Below, in pieces: positions 34,082 through 43,103 of a DNA stretch of 64,000 nucleotides. The translations under genes and the position numbers were made by a program. The stretch is taken from the NCBI RefSeq assembly GCF_003112535.1, contig NZ_BEWA01000012.1, positions 310,001 to 374,000 of the forward strand, in the 5' to 3' direction. Each line of letters starts with the position of its first letter. Within the stretch, counting starts at the first letter, position 1. A model generated the notes under the pieces. That model worked only from the letters and a program-made list of their open reading frames with translations, had not been told where the DNA came from and did no database searches. This DNA comes from Streptomyces rishiriensis. GTDB lineage: Bacteria; Actinomycetota; Actinomycetes; Streptomycetales; Streptomycetaceae.

Positions 34082-34848
34082 GCAGCTACGACGCCCACTT
34101 CAGGGTGTGGCGGGGCGACGTGCGGGGCGGGGGCCTGGAGGACTTCACCATCGAGGTCAACGACGGCGAGGTGGTCCTGGACATCGTCCACCGGCTCCAG
34201 TCCACCCAGGCGCCCGATCTCGCCGTCCGCTGGAACTGCAAGGCGGGCAAGTGCGGTTCCTGCTCGGCGGAGGTCAACGGGCGTCCCCGGCTGCTGTGCA
34301 TGACCCGTATGTCGGTCTTCGACCGCGCGGAGACGATCACCGTCACTCCCCTGCGCGCCTTCCCCGTGATCCGCGATCTGGTCACGGACGTGGGCTTCAA
34401 CTATCAGAAGGCGCGGGAGGTCCCGGCGTTCGTGCCGCCCGAAGGGGTCGGACCGGGCGAGTACCGGATGTTCCAGGAGGACGTGGACCGGTCGCAGGAG
34501 TTCCGCAAGTGCATCGAGTGCTTCCTGTGCCAGGACACCTGCCATGTCGTGCGCGACCACGAGGAGAACAAGACGGCCTTCGCGGGCCCGCGCTTCCTCA
34601 TGCGGGTCGCCGAGCTGGACATGCACCCGCTGGACGCGGCCGAGGAGAGCGGCCTGGACCGCAGACGCACGGCCCAGGACGAGCACGGTCTCGGCTACTG
34701 CAACATCACCAAGTGCTGCACCGAGGTCTGCCCCGAGGGCATCAGGATCACGGACAACGCGCTGATCCCGCTGAAGGAGCGGGCGGTCGACCGCAAGTAC
34801 GACCCGCTGGTGTGGCTGGGCTCGAAGATCAGGAGGCGGCCTTCGTAG
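34078..34848 (+). CDS. sdhB: Succinate dehydrogenase iron-sulfur subunit (Sdh1 type)
   Basis: The 256-residue subunit carries electrons from FAD to quinone. An N-terminal ferredoxin domain holds the [2Fe-2S] site CKAGKCGSC plus a later Cys in LLC. A C-terminal domain has the ligands CIECFLCQDTC and CCTEVCPEG for the [4Fe-4S] and [3Fe-4S] clusters. Its ATG overlaps the flavoprotein stop by four bases. The frame ends in a basic tail (KIRRRPS). It is the last gene of the sdh operon and converges on the GH18-like gene. Confidence 0.95.
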   Translation: MSSYDAHFRVWRGDVRGGGLEDFTIEVNDGEVVLDIVHRLQSTQAPDLAVRWNCKAGKCGSCSAEVNGRPRLLCMTRMSVFDRAETITVTPLRAFPVIRDLVTDVGFNYQKAREVPAFVPPEGVGPGEYRMFQEDVDRSQEFRKCIECFLCQDTCHVVRDHEENKTAFAGPRFLMRVAELDMHPLDAAEESGLDRRRTAQDEHGLGYCNITKCCTEVCPEGIRITDNALIPLKERAVDRKYDPLVWLGSKIRRRPS

Positions 34849-35003
34849 ACGGGAGGCAGAAGTCCACCGCCGCCCGGCCGGCGGCCGGCGGGCCCGGGAA
34901 CATGAACAGGCCCAGGCCCACGGCGCTCATCGGTGGGCAGAAAACCGGGTGGGCGAGAGGCGGGGTGGGCAAAAGCCGGGTGGACGGAGAAAAGCCCGTC
35001 CGC

Positions 35004-36218
35004 CTACCGGACCCAACCGCTGCGGTACGCACGCCAGTCGGTCTCCGTCGCCGCGAAGTCCACGTACGCCGCGACCCCGAAGTTCGCGCGGTCGGCGTCG
35101 GTCCGTGACAGCCCCAGCCGGACGCCCCGGACGGCGGCGGCGACGGTCTCCGCGTGCGCCCAGTGGCCGAACCGGTTCTCACGGTAGAAGGGCAGCCCCA
35201 TCAACAGGTCGGTGGAGGCCGGGGTGACCTCCAGGGCGAGCGAGGTCTGCTGGGCGACATAGCCGCCGTAGGTGCTCTGCAGCGGCTGCATGGTGTCGTA
35301 CGACATGACGGCGATCTGGTCGACGCGGCGGGCGACCTCGCCGAAGAACTGCTGCGACCACCACTTGGGGTGCCCGGTGGTCGTGCCCCAGAACGAGTGG
35401 AAGCCGGGCACCGGGTCGATCTGGTGGGCGGCGACGGAGAGCTGGGCGTGCCGGGCGCGGGTGACGGCGCGCAGGGCGTCGAGCAGGGCGAGGTAGTCGC
35501 CGTCGCCGGAGTGGAGGGGTTCGAGGTCGAAGTGCGCGCCCTCGAAGCCGACCGCGAGGACCTCCCGGGCCGACCGCACGACGGCGGCCCGGGTCGCCGC
35601 ACGCTCCAGGCGCATGCCGTCCGGGCTCTCACTGGCGAGCACGTCGCCCAGCCAGGCCTGGACGCGGAGCTTCGGCGCTTCCCGGTGCACGGCGGCGATG
35701 AACCGGCCCGCACGGGCGTAGGCGGACGCGGGCAGCGTGCCGTCGTGCTCCAGCGGACCGGCGTGCACGTAGAGGTCCCGGATGCCGGTGTCCCGCAGAC
35801 GGCGGCCCAGCGCCCGGACGTCCGCGTCCGTCTTGCGGCCGTCGACCCAGGCGTGACCCAGCCAGAGGGCGTCCTTGCCCCGGGTGCGCGTGCCCTCGGC
35901 CGGATCGCCCAGGTAGTTCACGCGCAGCGCGGCCTCGGCGACCAGCACCGGCACGAGGACGAGCAGCACGACGACGAACGCCCCCCGGCGCAGCCACCGG
36001 CTCCACCGCTTCCCCCGCGCGGTCTCGGTGGCGGTCTCGGTCTCAGCCTCCGTGTCGGCCCTGGTGTCGGCCCTGGTGTCGGCCCTGGTGTCGGCCCTGG
36101 TGTCGGCCTCGGTGTCGGGCTCGGTGTCGGGCTCGGTGTCGGCCTCGGTGTCGGCCTCGGTGTCGGCCTCGGTGTCGGCCTCGGTCTGTGCGGTCGTCCG
36201 TCCCGGTGGTCGTTCCAT
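35004..36218 (-). CDS. Membrane-anchored GH18-like protein with ADTE repeat head
   Basis: The 404-residue protein has three parts. The cytoplasmic head (residues about 12-65) consists of ADTE/ADTR/PDTE four-residue repeats. One membrane helix follows (GAFVVVLLVLVPVLVAEAAL, about 79-98). The external domain shows glycoside-hydrolase-18-like features: GFEGAHFDLEPL with an acidic pair at strand 4, and IAVMSYDTMQ at a later strand. It may be a catalytically altered chitinase-fold enzyme or binding protein. ATG 36218 is supported by GGAGGGGG upstream. It is divergent from the coiled-coil protein at 36310. Confidence 0.7.
   Translation of the reverse strand: MERPPGRTTAQTEADTEADTEADTEADTEPDTEPDTEADTRADTRADTRADTRADTEAETETATETARGKRWSRWLRRGAFVVVLLVLVPVLVAEAALRVNYLGDPAEGTRTRGKDALWLGHAWVDGRKTDADVRALGRRLRDTGIRDLYVHAGPLEHDGTLPASAYARAGRFIAAVHREAPKLRVQAWLGDVLASESPDGMRLERAATRAAVVRSAREVLAVGFEGAHFDLEPLHSGDGDYLALLDALRAVTRARHAQLSVAAHQIDPVPGFHSFWGTTTGHPKWWSQQFFGEVARRVDQIAVMSYDTMQPLQSTYGGYVAQQTSLALEVTPASTDLLMGLPFYRENRFGHWAHAETVAAAVRGVRLGLSRTDADRANFGVAAYVDFAATETDWRAYRSGWVR
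36049..36185. repeat. 12-bp tandem repeat encoding the ADTE/ADTR head
   Basis: About eleven imperfect copies of GTGTCGGCCTCG / GTGTCGGCCCTG lie at the 5' end of the GH18-like gene. On the coding strand they give alternating ADTE, ADTR and PDTE units. The 12-bp period keeps the frame, so copy number can vary freely. Confidence 0.85.
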
Positions 36219-36309
36219 CGGGCCCCCTCCCGTGTCGTTCCGCCCCACGGCCCCCGAGTCGGGTGCATCCCGCTCGCGTGCCCGCATTCGCGGCCATACG
36301 CTCGCAAAT

Positions 36310-38193
36310 GTGACCTCTTCGCAGCCTCGTCGAGGCCGGCCCCGGCGAACCGGCTCGCACCTGTCCGTACGGGTGGCCCATACCGTGCTGGGCGGTGCGG
36401 TCGGGGTCATGTGGCTGGTGTTGCCAGAGATGACGTCCGGTGCGGGCGTTCCGGTTGCGATCAAGGAGCCGACGCCGGCCGCGAGCACGACCGCCGTCGC
36501 CGTCACCGCCGGGGAGGGCGGGAGGTCCACCGTCGATCTGGTGCTGCCGCTGGTGGCCGTCGGGACGGCCGGTGCGGCGGCCGGATACGCCTACATACGC
36601 CGGGTCAGACGCACCCGCGGCCGGACGACGCCCGGCGGGGCGAGCCGCCCTCCGTCCGGGCAGTCGCCGCCGCAGCCCGCCGCCCTCGACGAGGAGGCCT
36701 GTGCCGCGCTGGTCGCGGCCGACGACCGGATCCGGGCGGCCCGCTGCGAACTCGGCTTCGCCGAACAGCTGTTCGCGCCGCAGGACACCGCGCGCTTCCG
36801 CCGGACCGTCGACGAGGCCGGCGCCGAACTGGCCGCCGCGTTCCGGATGCGGCAGCGGTACGACGAGGGGGTGCCGCAGGAGGAGGCCGCCCGGGGACAC
36901 GCGCTCGCCGGGATCGTCGGCCGGTGCGCGGAGGCGCAGGCACTGCTGGACGCGGCGTCCGCGGCGTTCGAGGGGCTGCGGGAGCCGGGCCGGGCGTCGG
37001 GTGAGGCCCTCGTGGTCGCCGAGGGCCGGTTCCGGGAGCTGACCGGGCGGGCGGGGGCCGCGGAAGCCGTCCTCGCCGAGTTGCGGGCCCGGTACGCGCC
37101 CACCGCCACCGCAGGCGTCGTCGGAAGCGTCGAGCAGGCCAAGGACCGGCTCCTGTTCGCCACCGTCCGGCTGAACGAGGCGCGCCAGTCGGCCGATTCG
37201 GCGCAGCCGGTGCGGGCGGCCCGGCAACTCCTCGCCGCGGAGGGCGGCATAGACCAGGCCGCCGTCCTCCTGGAGGGCGTCGACCGGCTGGCCGCCGAGC
37301 TGCGAGCGGCCGAGCGGGCGGCGCCGGTCGCCCTCGCGGCGGCGGAGGCGGAGGTGTCCCGGGCCCGGGCAGGGGCTCGGGCAGGGGCAGCGCACGAGCA
37401 CGAGCACGAGCACGGAGAAACGGAAAGCGGGGCGCATGGGGGCGGGGCCGGGGCGGCGACGGAGGCCGGGGCGGGGCAGGGGCGGCAGGTGGCCGTCGCG
37501 CCGGCCGACGCCTCCCCGGAGCTGCTGCCCGCCCGGCTGCTCCAGGCCGACACCACGCTCGCCTCGATCCGACGCCAACTGCCGGACCTCCAGCCACCGG
37601 CCAGGAAGCCCGGCAGCCGAGCCGCCGGGCCGGACTCACACCGGCGGGACCCGCACCGACAGGACCCGCCCGCACCGGACGCCGACGGGCCGGACACCGC
37701 TGGGCCGGACACCGACGAGCCGGACACCGCTGGGCCGGACGCCGCTGGGCGGGGGCCGCGTGAAGCGGGCTGGGATCCGGTCGCGGTGCTGCGGCGGATC
37801 GTACGGGCCACCGCGTCGCTCGCGTCGGGGCGGGACGAGACGCTGCAGACCGCCGCGCTGATCGCCGCCCGGAGCGCCACCGCCGCCGCCGCCGACTTCG
37901 TCGAGACGCACCGGGGCGCGGTGGGCGCGCTCGCGCGCACCCGGCTCGCGGAGGCGCAGCGGCTCCTCGCGACCCGGGACCCGGCGGACCTCGCACCCGC
38001 CGACGCCCTCGCCCTGGAGGCGCGGGAGCTGGCCGAACTGGACGTCCGGGCGCACGGAAACCCCTACGGCGGGCCGGACCACACGGCCGGCGTCGGCGGC
38101 GCCGTCCTCGGCGGCGTCGTCCCGGCCGAGGATCCCGACGGCGGGACGCCCGCGGGCTTCGCCGGACCGGCCGCGGCCGCCGCCGGTGGGTGA
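36310..38193 (+). CDS. Membrane protein with long alanine-rich helical domain
   Basis: The 627-residue protein is of unrecognised family. Two hydrophobic segments lie at about residues 23-45 and 76-96, then a long Ala/Glu/Arg-rich helical region, probably coiled coil (about 120-370). It is interrupted by a His/Glu stretch (HEHEHEHGE) and a GPDTAGPD-type repeat (about 455-480). The C-terminus is glycine-rich. The architecture is reminiscent of TPM-associated Streptomyces membrane proteins, but no TPM domain was convincingly seen. GTG 36310 directly follows an AT-rich stretch, so the transcript may be leaderless. Confidence 0.6.
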   Translation: MTSSQPRRGRPRRTGSHLSVRVAHTVLGGAVGVMWLVLPEMTSGAGVPVAIKEPTPAASTTAVAVTAGEGGRSTVDLVLPLVAVGTAGAAAGYAYIRRVRRTRGRTTPGGASRPPSGQSPPQPAALDEEACAALVAADDRIRAARCELGFAEQLFAPQDTARFRRTVDEAGAELAAAFRMRQRYDEGVPQEEAARGHALAGIVGRCAEAQALLDAASAAFEGLREPGRASGEALVVAEGRFRELTGRAGAAEAVLAELRARYAPTATAGVVGSVEQAKDRLLFATVRLNEARQSADSAQPVRAARQLLAAEGGIDQAAVLLEGVDRLAAELRAAERAAPVALAAAEAEVSRARAGARAGAAHEHEHEHGETESGAHGGGAGAATEAGAGQGRQVAVAPADASPELLPARLLQADTTLASIRRQLPDLQPPARKPGSRAAGPDSHRRDPHRQDPPAPDADGPDTAGPDTDEPDTAGPDAAGRGPREAGWDPVAVLRRIVRATASLASGRDETLQTAALIAARSATAAAADFVETHRGAVGALARTRLAEAQRLLATRDPADLAPADALALEARELAELDVRAHGNPYGGPDHTAGVGGAVLGGVVPAEDPDGGTPAGFAGPAAAAAGG

Positions 38194-38200
38194 GCGCCCG

Positions 38201-40849
38201 TCAGAACAGGCTCAGCAGGGCTTCCGCCGGGTCCGTCAGCGTCGTCTCGCCGTCGGGCAGGGGCAGTTCGAACCACACCGTCTTGCCGCGCGGCGTACGG
38301 CGCGAGCCCCAGGCCGCCGAGAGCAGCCCCACGAGCTGCAGGCCCCGGCCGCCCTCGTCGGTGTCCCGGGCTCGGCGGCGGCGCGGCTGGACGAGGCCCG
38401 CGTCCCAGACCTCGCACACCAGGGTGCGGTCCAGCAGCAGCCGCAGTCTGATCTCCCCCTCGCCGTAACGCAGCGCGTTCGTGACCAGCTCACTGACCAG
38501 CAGTTCCGTCGTGTCGACGAGCGCTTCGAGGCCCCAGGACAGCAACTGGCCCCGCGCGTACTCCCGAGCCCGCCCCACGCTGCGCGGCTCGCGCGGCAGC
38601 GTCCAGTCGCCGACCGAGTCGGCGGGCAGCCCCTGCACCCGCGCCATCAGCAGTGCGATGTCGTCCTCGCCGTGGTGCGAGTCGAGGGTGTTGAGCACGT
38701 GGTCGCAGACGTCCTCCAGCGGGGCGGAGGGGTCGGTGAGAGCCCCTACGAACGCGTTGAGGCCCTCGTCCAGGGGATGGTCGCGGGATTCGACCAGGCC
38801 GTCCGTGTAGAGCGCCAGCAGCGCGCCCTCGGGGAGGTCGACCTCCACCTCCTCGAAGGGTTCGCCGCCGACGCCGAGCGGCATGCCCGGCGGCACGTCG
38901 AGCATCAGGGCCGGCTCGCCGGGCTCGACGAGGACCGGGGGCAGATGGCCCGCGTTGGCGAAGGTGCAGCGCCGGGTCACCGAGTCGTAGACCGCGTACA
39001 CGCAGGTCGCGAGGTACACCTCGGACAGGTCGGCCTCGCGGGGCCGGCGGGCGGCCCGGGTGGCCTGCTGGACGCCGCCCGGGGTGCCGAGCCCGCGGGC
39101 GATCTCGTCCAACGCGGAGAGCACCTCGGCCGGTTCGAGGTCGAGCAGGGCCAGCGTGCGCACCGCCGTGCGCAGTTCGCCCATCGCGACCGCGGCCCGC
39201 AGACCGCGGCCCATCACGTCGCCCACCACCAGCGCCGTACGGTGGCCGGGCAGTTCGATGACGTCGAACCAGTCGCCGCCGACCTCGCTGGGCCGGCCCA
39301 TCGAGACGTTGCCGGGAAGGTAACGGCAGGCGATGTCCAGGCCCGACGCCACCGGGTCGCCGGGCGGCAGCAGCGACCGCTGCAGCATCAACGCCCTTTC
39401 GTGCTCGCGCCGGTACAGGCGGGCGTTGTCGATGCAGACCGCCGCCCGCGCCGCGAGCTCCACGGCCAGATCGCGGTCCCGGTCGCCGAACGGCTCGCTG
39501 CCCTTGGTCCGCGAGAACTGCGCGAGGCCGACGACGGTGTCGTGGGCGACCATCGGGACGGCGAGGGTGGACTGCACGAGGCCTCCCTCCTCGCCGGGGA
39601 TGGTCTGCGGGCGGGCGGTGCGCAGCGCGTCCGCGCAGGGCGAGTTGAACGGGAAGTGGTGGACCGCGCCGACCGCGACGGGCGCGCCCGCTCCGGGGAA
39701 GGGAGCGTCGGAGACGGCGGAGGAGAAGGCGACCCGGCGCAGTTCCGCGCTGCCGTCGGCGAGGCCGGGCGGTGTCTCGTCGCCGGCCAGGAGCCCCTGG
39801 TAGAGGTCCACGGTGGCCAGGTCGCAGAAGCCGGGCACGACCACGTCGAGGAGCTCGCGCGCGGTCGTCTCCAGGTCGAGGGAGTTCCCTATGCGGGCTC
39901 CCGCGTCGTTCAGGAGGGCGAGATTGCGCCGTGCTGCGGCGGCCTCGCGGGCGGCGGCGCGACGGGCGGTGATGTCGGTGCCGAGCCAGGCGATGCCGAT
40001 GGGGCGGCCGCTGCCGCTGTGCACCCGGTACAGGTTGATCGACCAGTGCCGGCGTTCGTCGGAGCCCGGGACGAACCCGGTGACGTGCATGTCCGTGATG
40101 GAGTCACCGGTCTCCAGGACCCGGCGCAGCGTGGCGCTGACCCGCTCGGCCTCGGCCCGGGGCAGGTAGTCGTGGACGCCCTTGCCGTGGTGTTCGTCGG
40201 GGGTGCCGCCGAAGATGGAGGCGAACCGGTGGTTGGCGCGGCGGACCCGCAGGTCGGGGTCGATCAGCAGGAAGCCGAACGGGGATTGACCGAAAATCGC
40301 CTGCGAGGCGGCGAGGTCGGTCTCGATGCTGCGGAGCGTGCGGACGTCGACGACGATGCACACGGCCGCCTTCTCGCCGTCCAGACTGCGCGTCGGCATG
40401 ACGTAGACCTCGGCGAGGCCCTTCTCGCCCCGCCCGCCGCCGGGCACCGGATCGGGCATCCGAAAGGGGACCACACCGGTCCACTCCCGCCCGTCGAGGA
40501 TCTCGGCCATCTTGCGCTGACCGCGTTCGCGCAGATCGGGGTCGATGAACGCGTCGATGGGATCCATGCCGACGGCCCGCTCGGCGGGGATGCCGAAGAT
40601 CTGCTCGGCGCGCAGACTCCACTGGTCGACGAGGCCGTCGGGACCGATGGAGAACGAGGCGACCTTGATGTAGTCGTAGATCGAGCCGGGCGGGCTGCTC
40701 TGCCACATGGCGTCACCGGGCGTCGCCGCTTCGCCCTCCCCGTCGGCGACGCCGTGCAGGGCGTCGGCGGCGAGCGCACCCGCGGCCTTCGCCCTCGCGC
40801 CGCCCGACGGGTCCTCGGACTCCGTGGCCTTCGCTGGTATCTCGCTCAC
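38201..40849 (-). CDS. PAS-PAS-GAF-PP2C(SpoIIE)-HATPase signalling protein
   Basis: The 882-residue cytoplasmic signalling protein has two PAS domains (about residues 58-165 and 185-300) and a GAF domain (about 310-480). A SpoIIE/RsbU-type PP2C phosphatase (about 490-715) shows GGDWFD, DVMGRG, NAGHLPP and LYTDGL, and the C-terminus is an RsbW-like HATPase (about 740-870; SELVTNALRYG, GRGLQLVG). This fused phosphatase-kinase type is common in Streptomyces and is thought to act on anti-anti-sigma factors in stress or development. GTG 40849 is favoured by GGAGGGGAC upstream; the longer frame is non-coding. Confidence 0.9.
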   Translation of the reverse strand: MSEIPAKATESEDPSGGARAKAAGALAADALHGVADGEGEAATPGDAMWQSSPPGSIYDYIKVASFSIGPDGLVDQWSLRAEQIFGIPAERAVGMDPIDAFIDPDLRERGQRKMAEILDGREWTGVVPFRMPDPVPGGGRGEKGLAEVYVMPTRSLDGEKAAVCIVVDVRTLRSIETDLAASQAIFGQSPFGFLLIDPDLRVRRANHRFASIFGGTPDEHHGKGVHDYLPRAEAERVSATLRRVLETGDSITDMHVTGFVPGSDERRHWSINLYRVHSGSGRPIGIAWLGTDITARRAAAREAAAARRNLALLNDAGARIGNSLDLETTARELLDVVVPGFCDLATVDLYQGLLAGDETPPGLADGSAELRRVAFSSAVSDAPFPGAGAPVAVGAVHHFPFNSPCADALRTARPQTIPGEEGGLVQSTLAVPMVAHDTVVGLAQFSRTKGSEPFGDRDRDLAVELAARAAVCIDNARLYRREHERALMLQRSLLPPGDPVASGLDIACRYLPGNVSMGRPSEVGGDWFDVIELPGHRTALVVGDVMGRGLRAAVAMGELRTAVRTLALLDLEPAEVLSALDEIARGLGTPGGVQQATRAARRPREADLSEVYLATCVYAVYDSVTRRCTFANAGHLPPVLVEPGEPALMLDVPPGMPLGVGGEPFEEVEVDLPEGALLALYTDGLVESRDHPLDEGLNAFVGALTDPSAPLEDVCDHVLNTLDSHHGEDDIALLMARVQGLPADSVGDWTLPREPRSVGRAREYARGQLLSWGLEALVDTTELLVSELVTNALRYGEGEIRLRLLLDRTLVCEVWDAGLVQPRRRRARDTDEGGRGLQLVGLLSAAWGSRRTPRGKTVWFELPLPDGETTLTDPAEALLSLF

Positions 40850-41120
40850 GCGAACCGTCCCCTCCAGCTCACCGCGTCCGGCACCGGTCACCGGCGGCGG
40901 CTGCCCGCAGTATCCAGCACTACGGGTCCGCACGACACGGTGTTCACGATCACAGCACGGTCCAGGCGTTTTTTGGCCCGTCCCGCGACAACACTTCCAG
41001 TCTTCTAACCAGCGGGCACGTGGTCGAATCACACCTTGCGGCACGGGTCGCGGACCGGCACCGGACAGGTGACGGCGGGAGCCCCGCCGTACACGGGGGT
41101 CATCCCCCCGTCACGTCCCG

Positions 41121-41528
41121 TCAACCCGGCACCGCGAGCTCGAACCACACCGTCTTGCCGGCGCCCCCGGGGCGGGTGCCCCAACGGCGCGCGGAGGAGG
41201 CCACGAGCTGCAGCCCGCGCCCGCTCTCGTCGTCGGGCCGGGCGACCCGCTCGCGCGGCGGGTCCGGCAGCGGGTCGGACACCTCGACCAGGAGCACGCC
41301 CTCCAGGTGCGCCGGGCGGACCAGACGAACACCGATGGGACCGGTCGCGTGCCGAAGAGCGTTGGTCACCAGCTCGCTGACCAGCAGAGCCGCGATGTCG
41401 CCCACGCTGTCGAGGTCCCAGTGGCGCAACTGGTTCCGGACGGCGCGGCGGGCGGTGCGCACGGCACCGGGCTCCGCGGGAAACGACCACTCGGCTCGGT
41501 CGCCCTCGGTGTCGATCACGCCGATCAC
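41121..41528 (-). CDS. Anti-sigma-factor-type ATPase (HATPase_c_2)
   Basis: The 135-residue single-domain protein has the N-box SELVTNALRHATG (about residues 51-63) and GRGLQLVASSARRWG (about 103-117). It aligns by eye with the C-terminal HATPase domain of the SpoIIE protein encoded next to it. It is probably a free switch kinase or a duplicate of that domain, on the same strand 271 bases upstream of the SpoIIE gene. The intervening region has no gene. Start 41528 is the first codon of a compact N-terminus. Confidence 0.85.
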   Translation of the reverse strand: MIGVIDTEGDRAEWSFPAEPGAVRTARRAVRNQLRHWDLDSVGDIAALLVSELVTNALRHATGPIGVRLVRPAHLEGVLLVEVSDPLPDPPRERVARPDDESGRGLQLVASSARRWGTRPGGAGKTVWFELAVPG

Positions 41529-41700
41529 TTCCCAGCCCAGCGACTACACCCATGTCCGGTTTCGTGGGGTTAATGGGCACATACCCGATATCCAGGAGCC
41601 AGTACCGCTCGGCAGGGCGCACAGTGGCACGAACGGCGTACACCCCGCCACCACTCCACCCACCGACGCGCCCCACCGACGCGCCCCCAGAAGTGCTCCG

Positions 41701-41740
41701 CCGACCGCCGACCGCCGACCGCCGACCGCCGACCGCCGAC
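41701..41740. repeat. 7-bp tandem repeat (CCGACCG)
   Basis: About 5.7 copies of CCGACCG occur between the ATPase and NUDIX genes. The repeat is short and non-coding. It is likely a replication-slippage product and could be a useful strain marker. Confidence 0.8.
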
Positions 41741-41774
41741 GAGGGTCATCTCCCGTCAGTGGGGGCGTGACGAC

Positions 41775-42185
41775 TCAGCGCGCGTCGGCGGCGAGTCGGG
41801 CGAGCGTCTCGCGTACCGCGGGCACGTCCTGGTCGAGCCAGTCGACGTCCCAGACCTCGTCCGGGGAGAGCCAGCGCAGCGCGTCGTGGTCCTGGAGCGG
41901 CTCGGGGGCGGCCGAGCCGGGCCGGAGCCGGGCGGTCCACACGCGCAGGACGTAGGGCGGCCTCAAAGGCCACTCCCCCGGGACCGGCTCGACGGTCTCG
42001 GCCTCGACGCCGAGTTCCTCGCGCAGTTCGCGCACGAGGGCCGCCTCGGGTCTCTCCCCCGGCTCGACCTTGCCGCCGGGCAGTTCCCAGCGTCCGGCGA
42101 GTTCCGGGGGCGCGCTGCGGCGCGCGGCGAGCAGGCGGCCGTCGTCGAGCAGGGCGGCTCCCACCACCACGATCCGTTCCGTCAT
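41775..42185 (-). CDS. NUDIX hydrolase (MutT type)
   Basis: The 136-residue protein carries the complete Nudix box GKVEPGERPEAALVRELREE (about residues 38-57; followed by LGV). It also has the N-terminal IVVVGAALLDDGRLLAARR typical of MutT-like 8-oxo-dGTP pyrophosphatases that sanitise nucleotide pools. Exact substrate specificity cannot be read from sequence. Start 42185 is the first ATG of a compact domain. It is monocistronic and faces a SPOR-like gene. Confidence 0.9.
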   Translation of the reverse strand: MTERIVVVGAALLDDGRLLAARRSAPPELAGRWELPGGKVEPGERPEAALVRELREELGVEAETVEPVPGEWPLRPPYVLRVWTARLRPGSAAPEPLQDHDALRWLSPDEVWDVDWLDQDVPAVRETLARLAADAR

Positions 42186-42296
42186 GCGGCGGAGCCTACG
42201 GGACCGGGACCGGCGCTCGGTCCCGGTCGGGACCGAGGTCGACGCCGAGTCCGGGGCCGGGACCGGGATATGCGCTGGGCCGGGATCGGAACCGGG

Positions 42297-42596
42297 TCAG
42301 TTCAGGGTGCTGTCGCCGTTCTGCGCCTGAGCCTGCGTCTGGGCCTGGGCCGGGGCTTGGGCCTGCGCCGCAGGCTGCGTCTGCGCCTGATGCGTCGTCT
42401 GGGGGTGGCGCTGCGACTGCCCCTGGGGCTGGCCCACGCGCTCGACCCAGTAGAGCTGCTTGTGTCCGCGGCCGTCGAGGCTGTCCACGGTCTCCTGGGC
42501 CTCGGCCCGGGTCGCATACCTGCCCACGCGGTAGCGGTTGCCGTTGTCGTCCTGCCGTATGACGAGCCAGGGCAAAGAGGTGGCGCTGTCGTTCAT
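42297..42596 (-). CDS. SPOR-like small protein with Gln/Ala-rich tail
   Basis: The 99-residue protein has a short N-terminal domain (about 1-55: LPWLVIRQDDNGNRYRVGRY, RAEAQETVDSLDG) that looks like a SPOR-type fold of the kind annotated in Streptomyces. A Gln-Ala-Pro repetitive tail (QAQAPAQAQTQAQ) follows. No signal peptide is seen, so a peptidoglycan role is doubtful. ATG 42596 has GGGAG upstream. The longer frame from 42989 reads through non-coding sequence. Confidence 0.75.
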   Translation of the reverse strand: MNDSATSLPWLVIRQDDNGNRYRVGRYATRAEAQETVDSLDGRGHKQLYWVERVGQPQGQSQRHPQTTHQAQTQPAAQAQAPAQAQTQAQAQNGDSTLN

Positions 42597-43103
42597 CGCG
42601 TCTCCCGCCCCCTTCCCGTCCCGGCCCGGCCGGATCCCGTCCGCGGCGCGCCGCGCGCCCCGCCTGCCAAGGAAACCGCAATCCGCATATGCCCGAGCGT
42701 ACGCCTTACCTTTACGCACCGAACACGGCTTTGCACAAAGAGGTACGCAACCAGCCAAGACGCAGGGGGCGCACGAGGCCGAACGCGCCGTGCGTGCGGC
42801 GTAACGCGTCCGGTCGGCAGGGGTCCGGGCGCGCACCGGGCGACCTGCGGGAACGAGCGGAAACGACCGGATTCCGACGCCCTGCGACCGGCTCCGGGAG
42901 GGACGAGTTCCGGGGGCAACTGCCGGAAGGGTGTGCGCTGCCCCACCGCGTGCGCTACAGCCCCCGAAACGCGCCCCCGCCTCCCCCACTCCACCCGCAC
43001 CACCGGACGGCCCCCTCCGCGACCCGGCCTCCTCCGCGACCCGGCCACCCCTGCCGCACCAGCCGCCCTCCCCGCAGCGCGCCCCCCGCCCGCTCCGAGG
43101 CGG
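42597..43103. other. 507-base intergenic region
   Basis: No gene is supported. An AT-richer patch at 42690-42745 probably holds the SPOR-like gene promoter and includes an inverted repeat CTTTG-CA-CAAAG (42729-42740). The right part (42955-43095) is strongly pyrimidine-rich and of low complexity. Confidence 0.4.
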
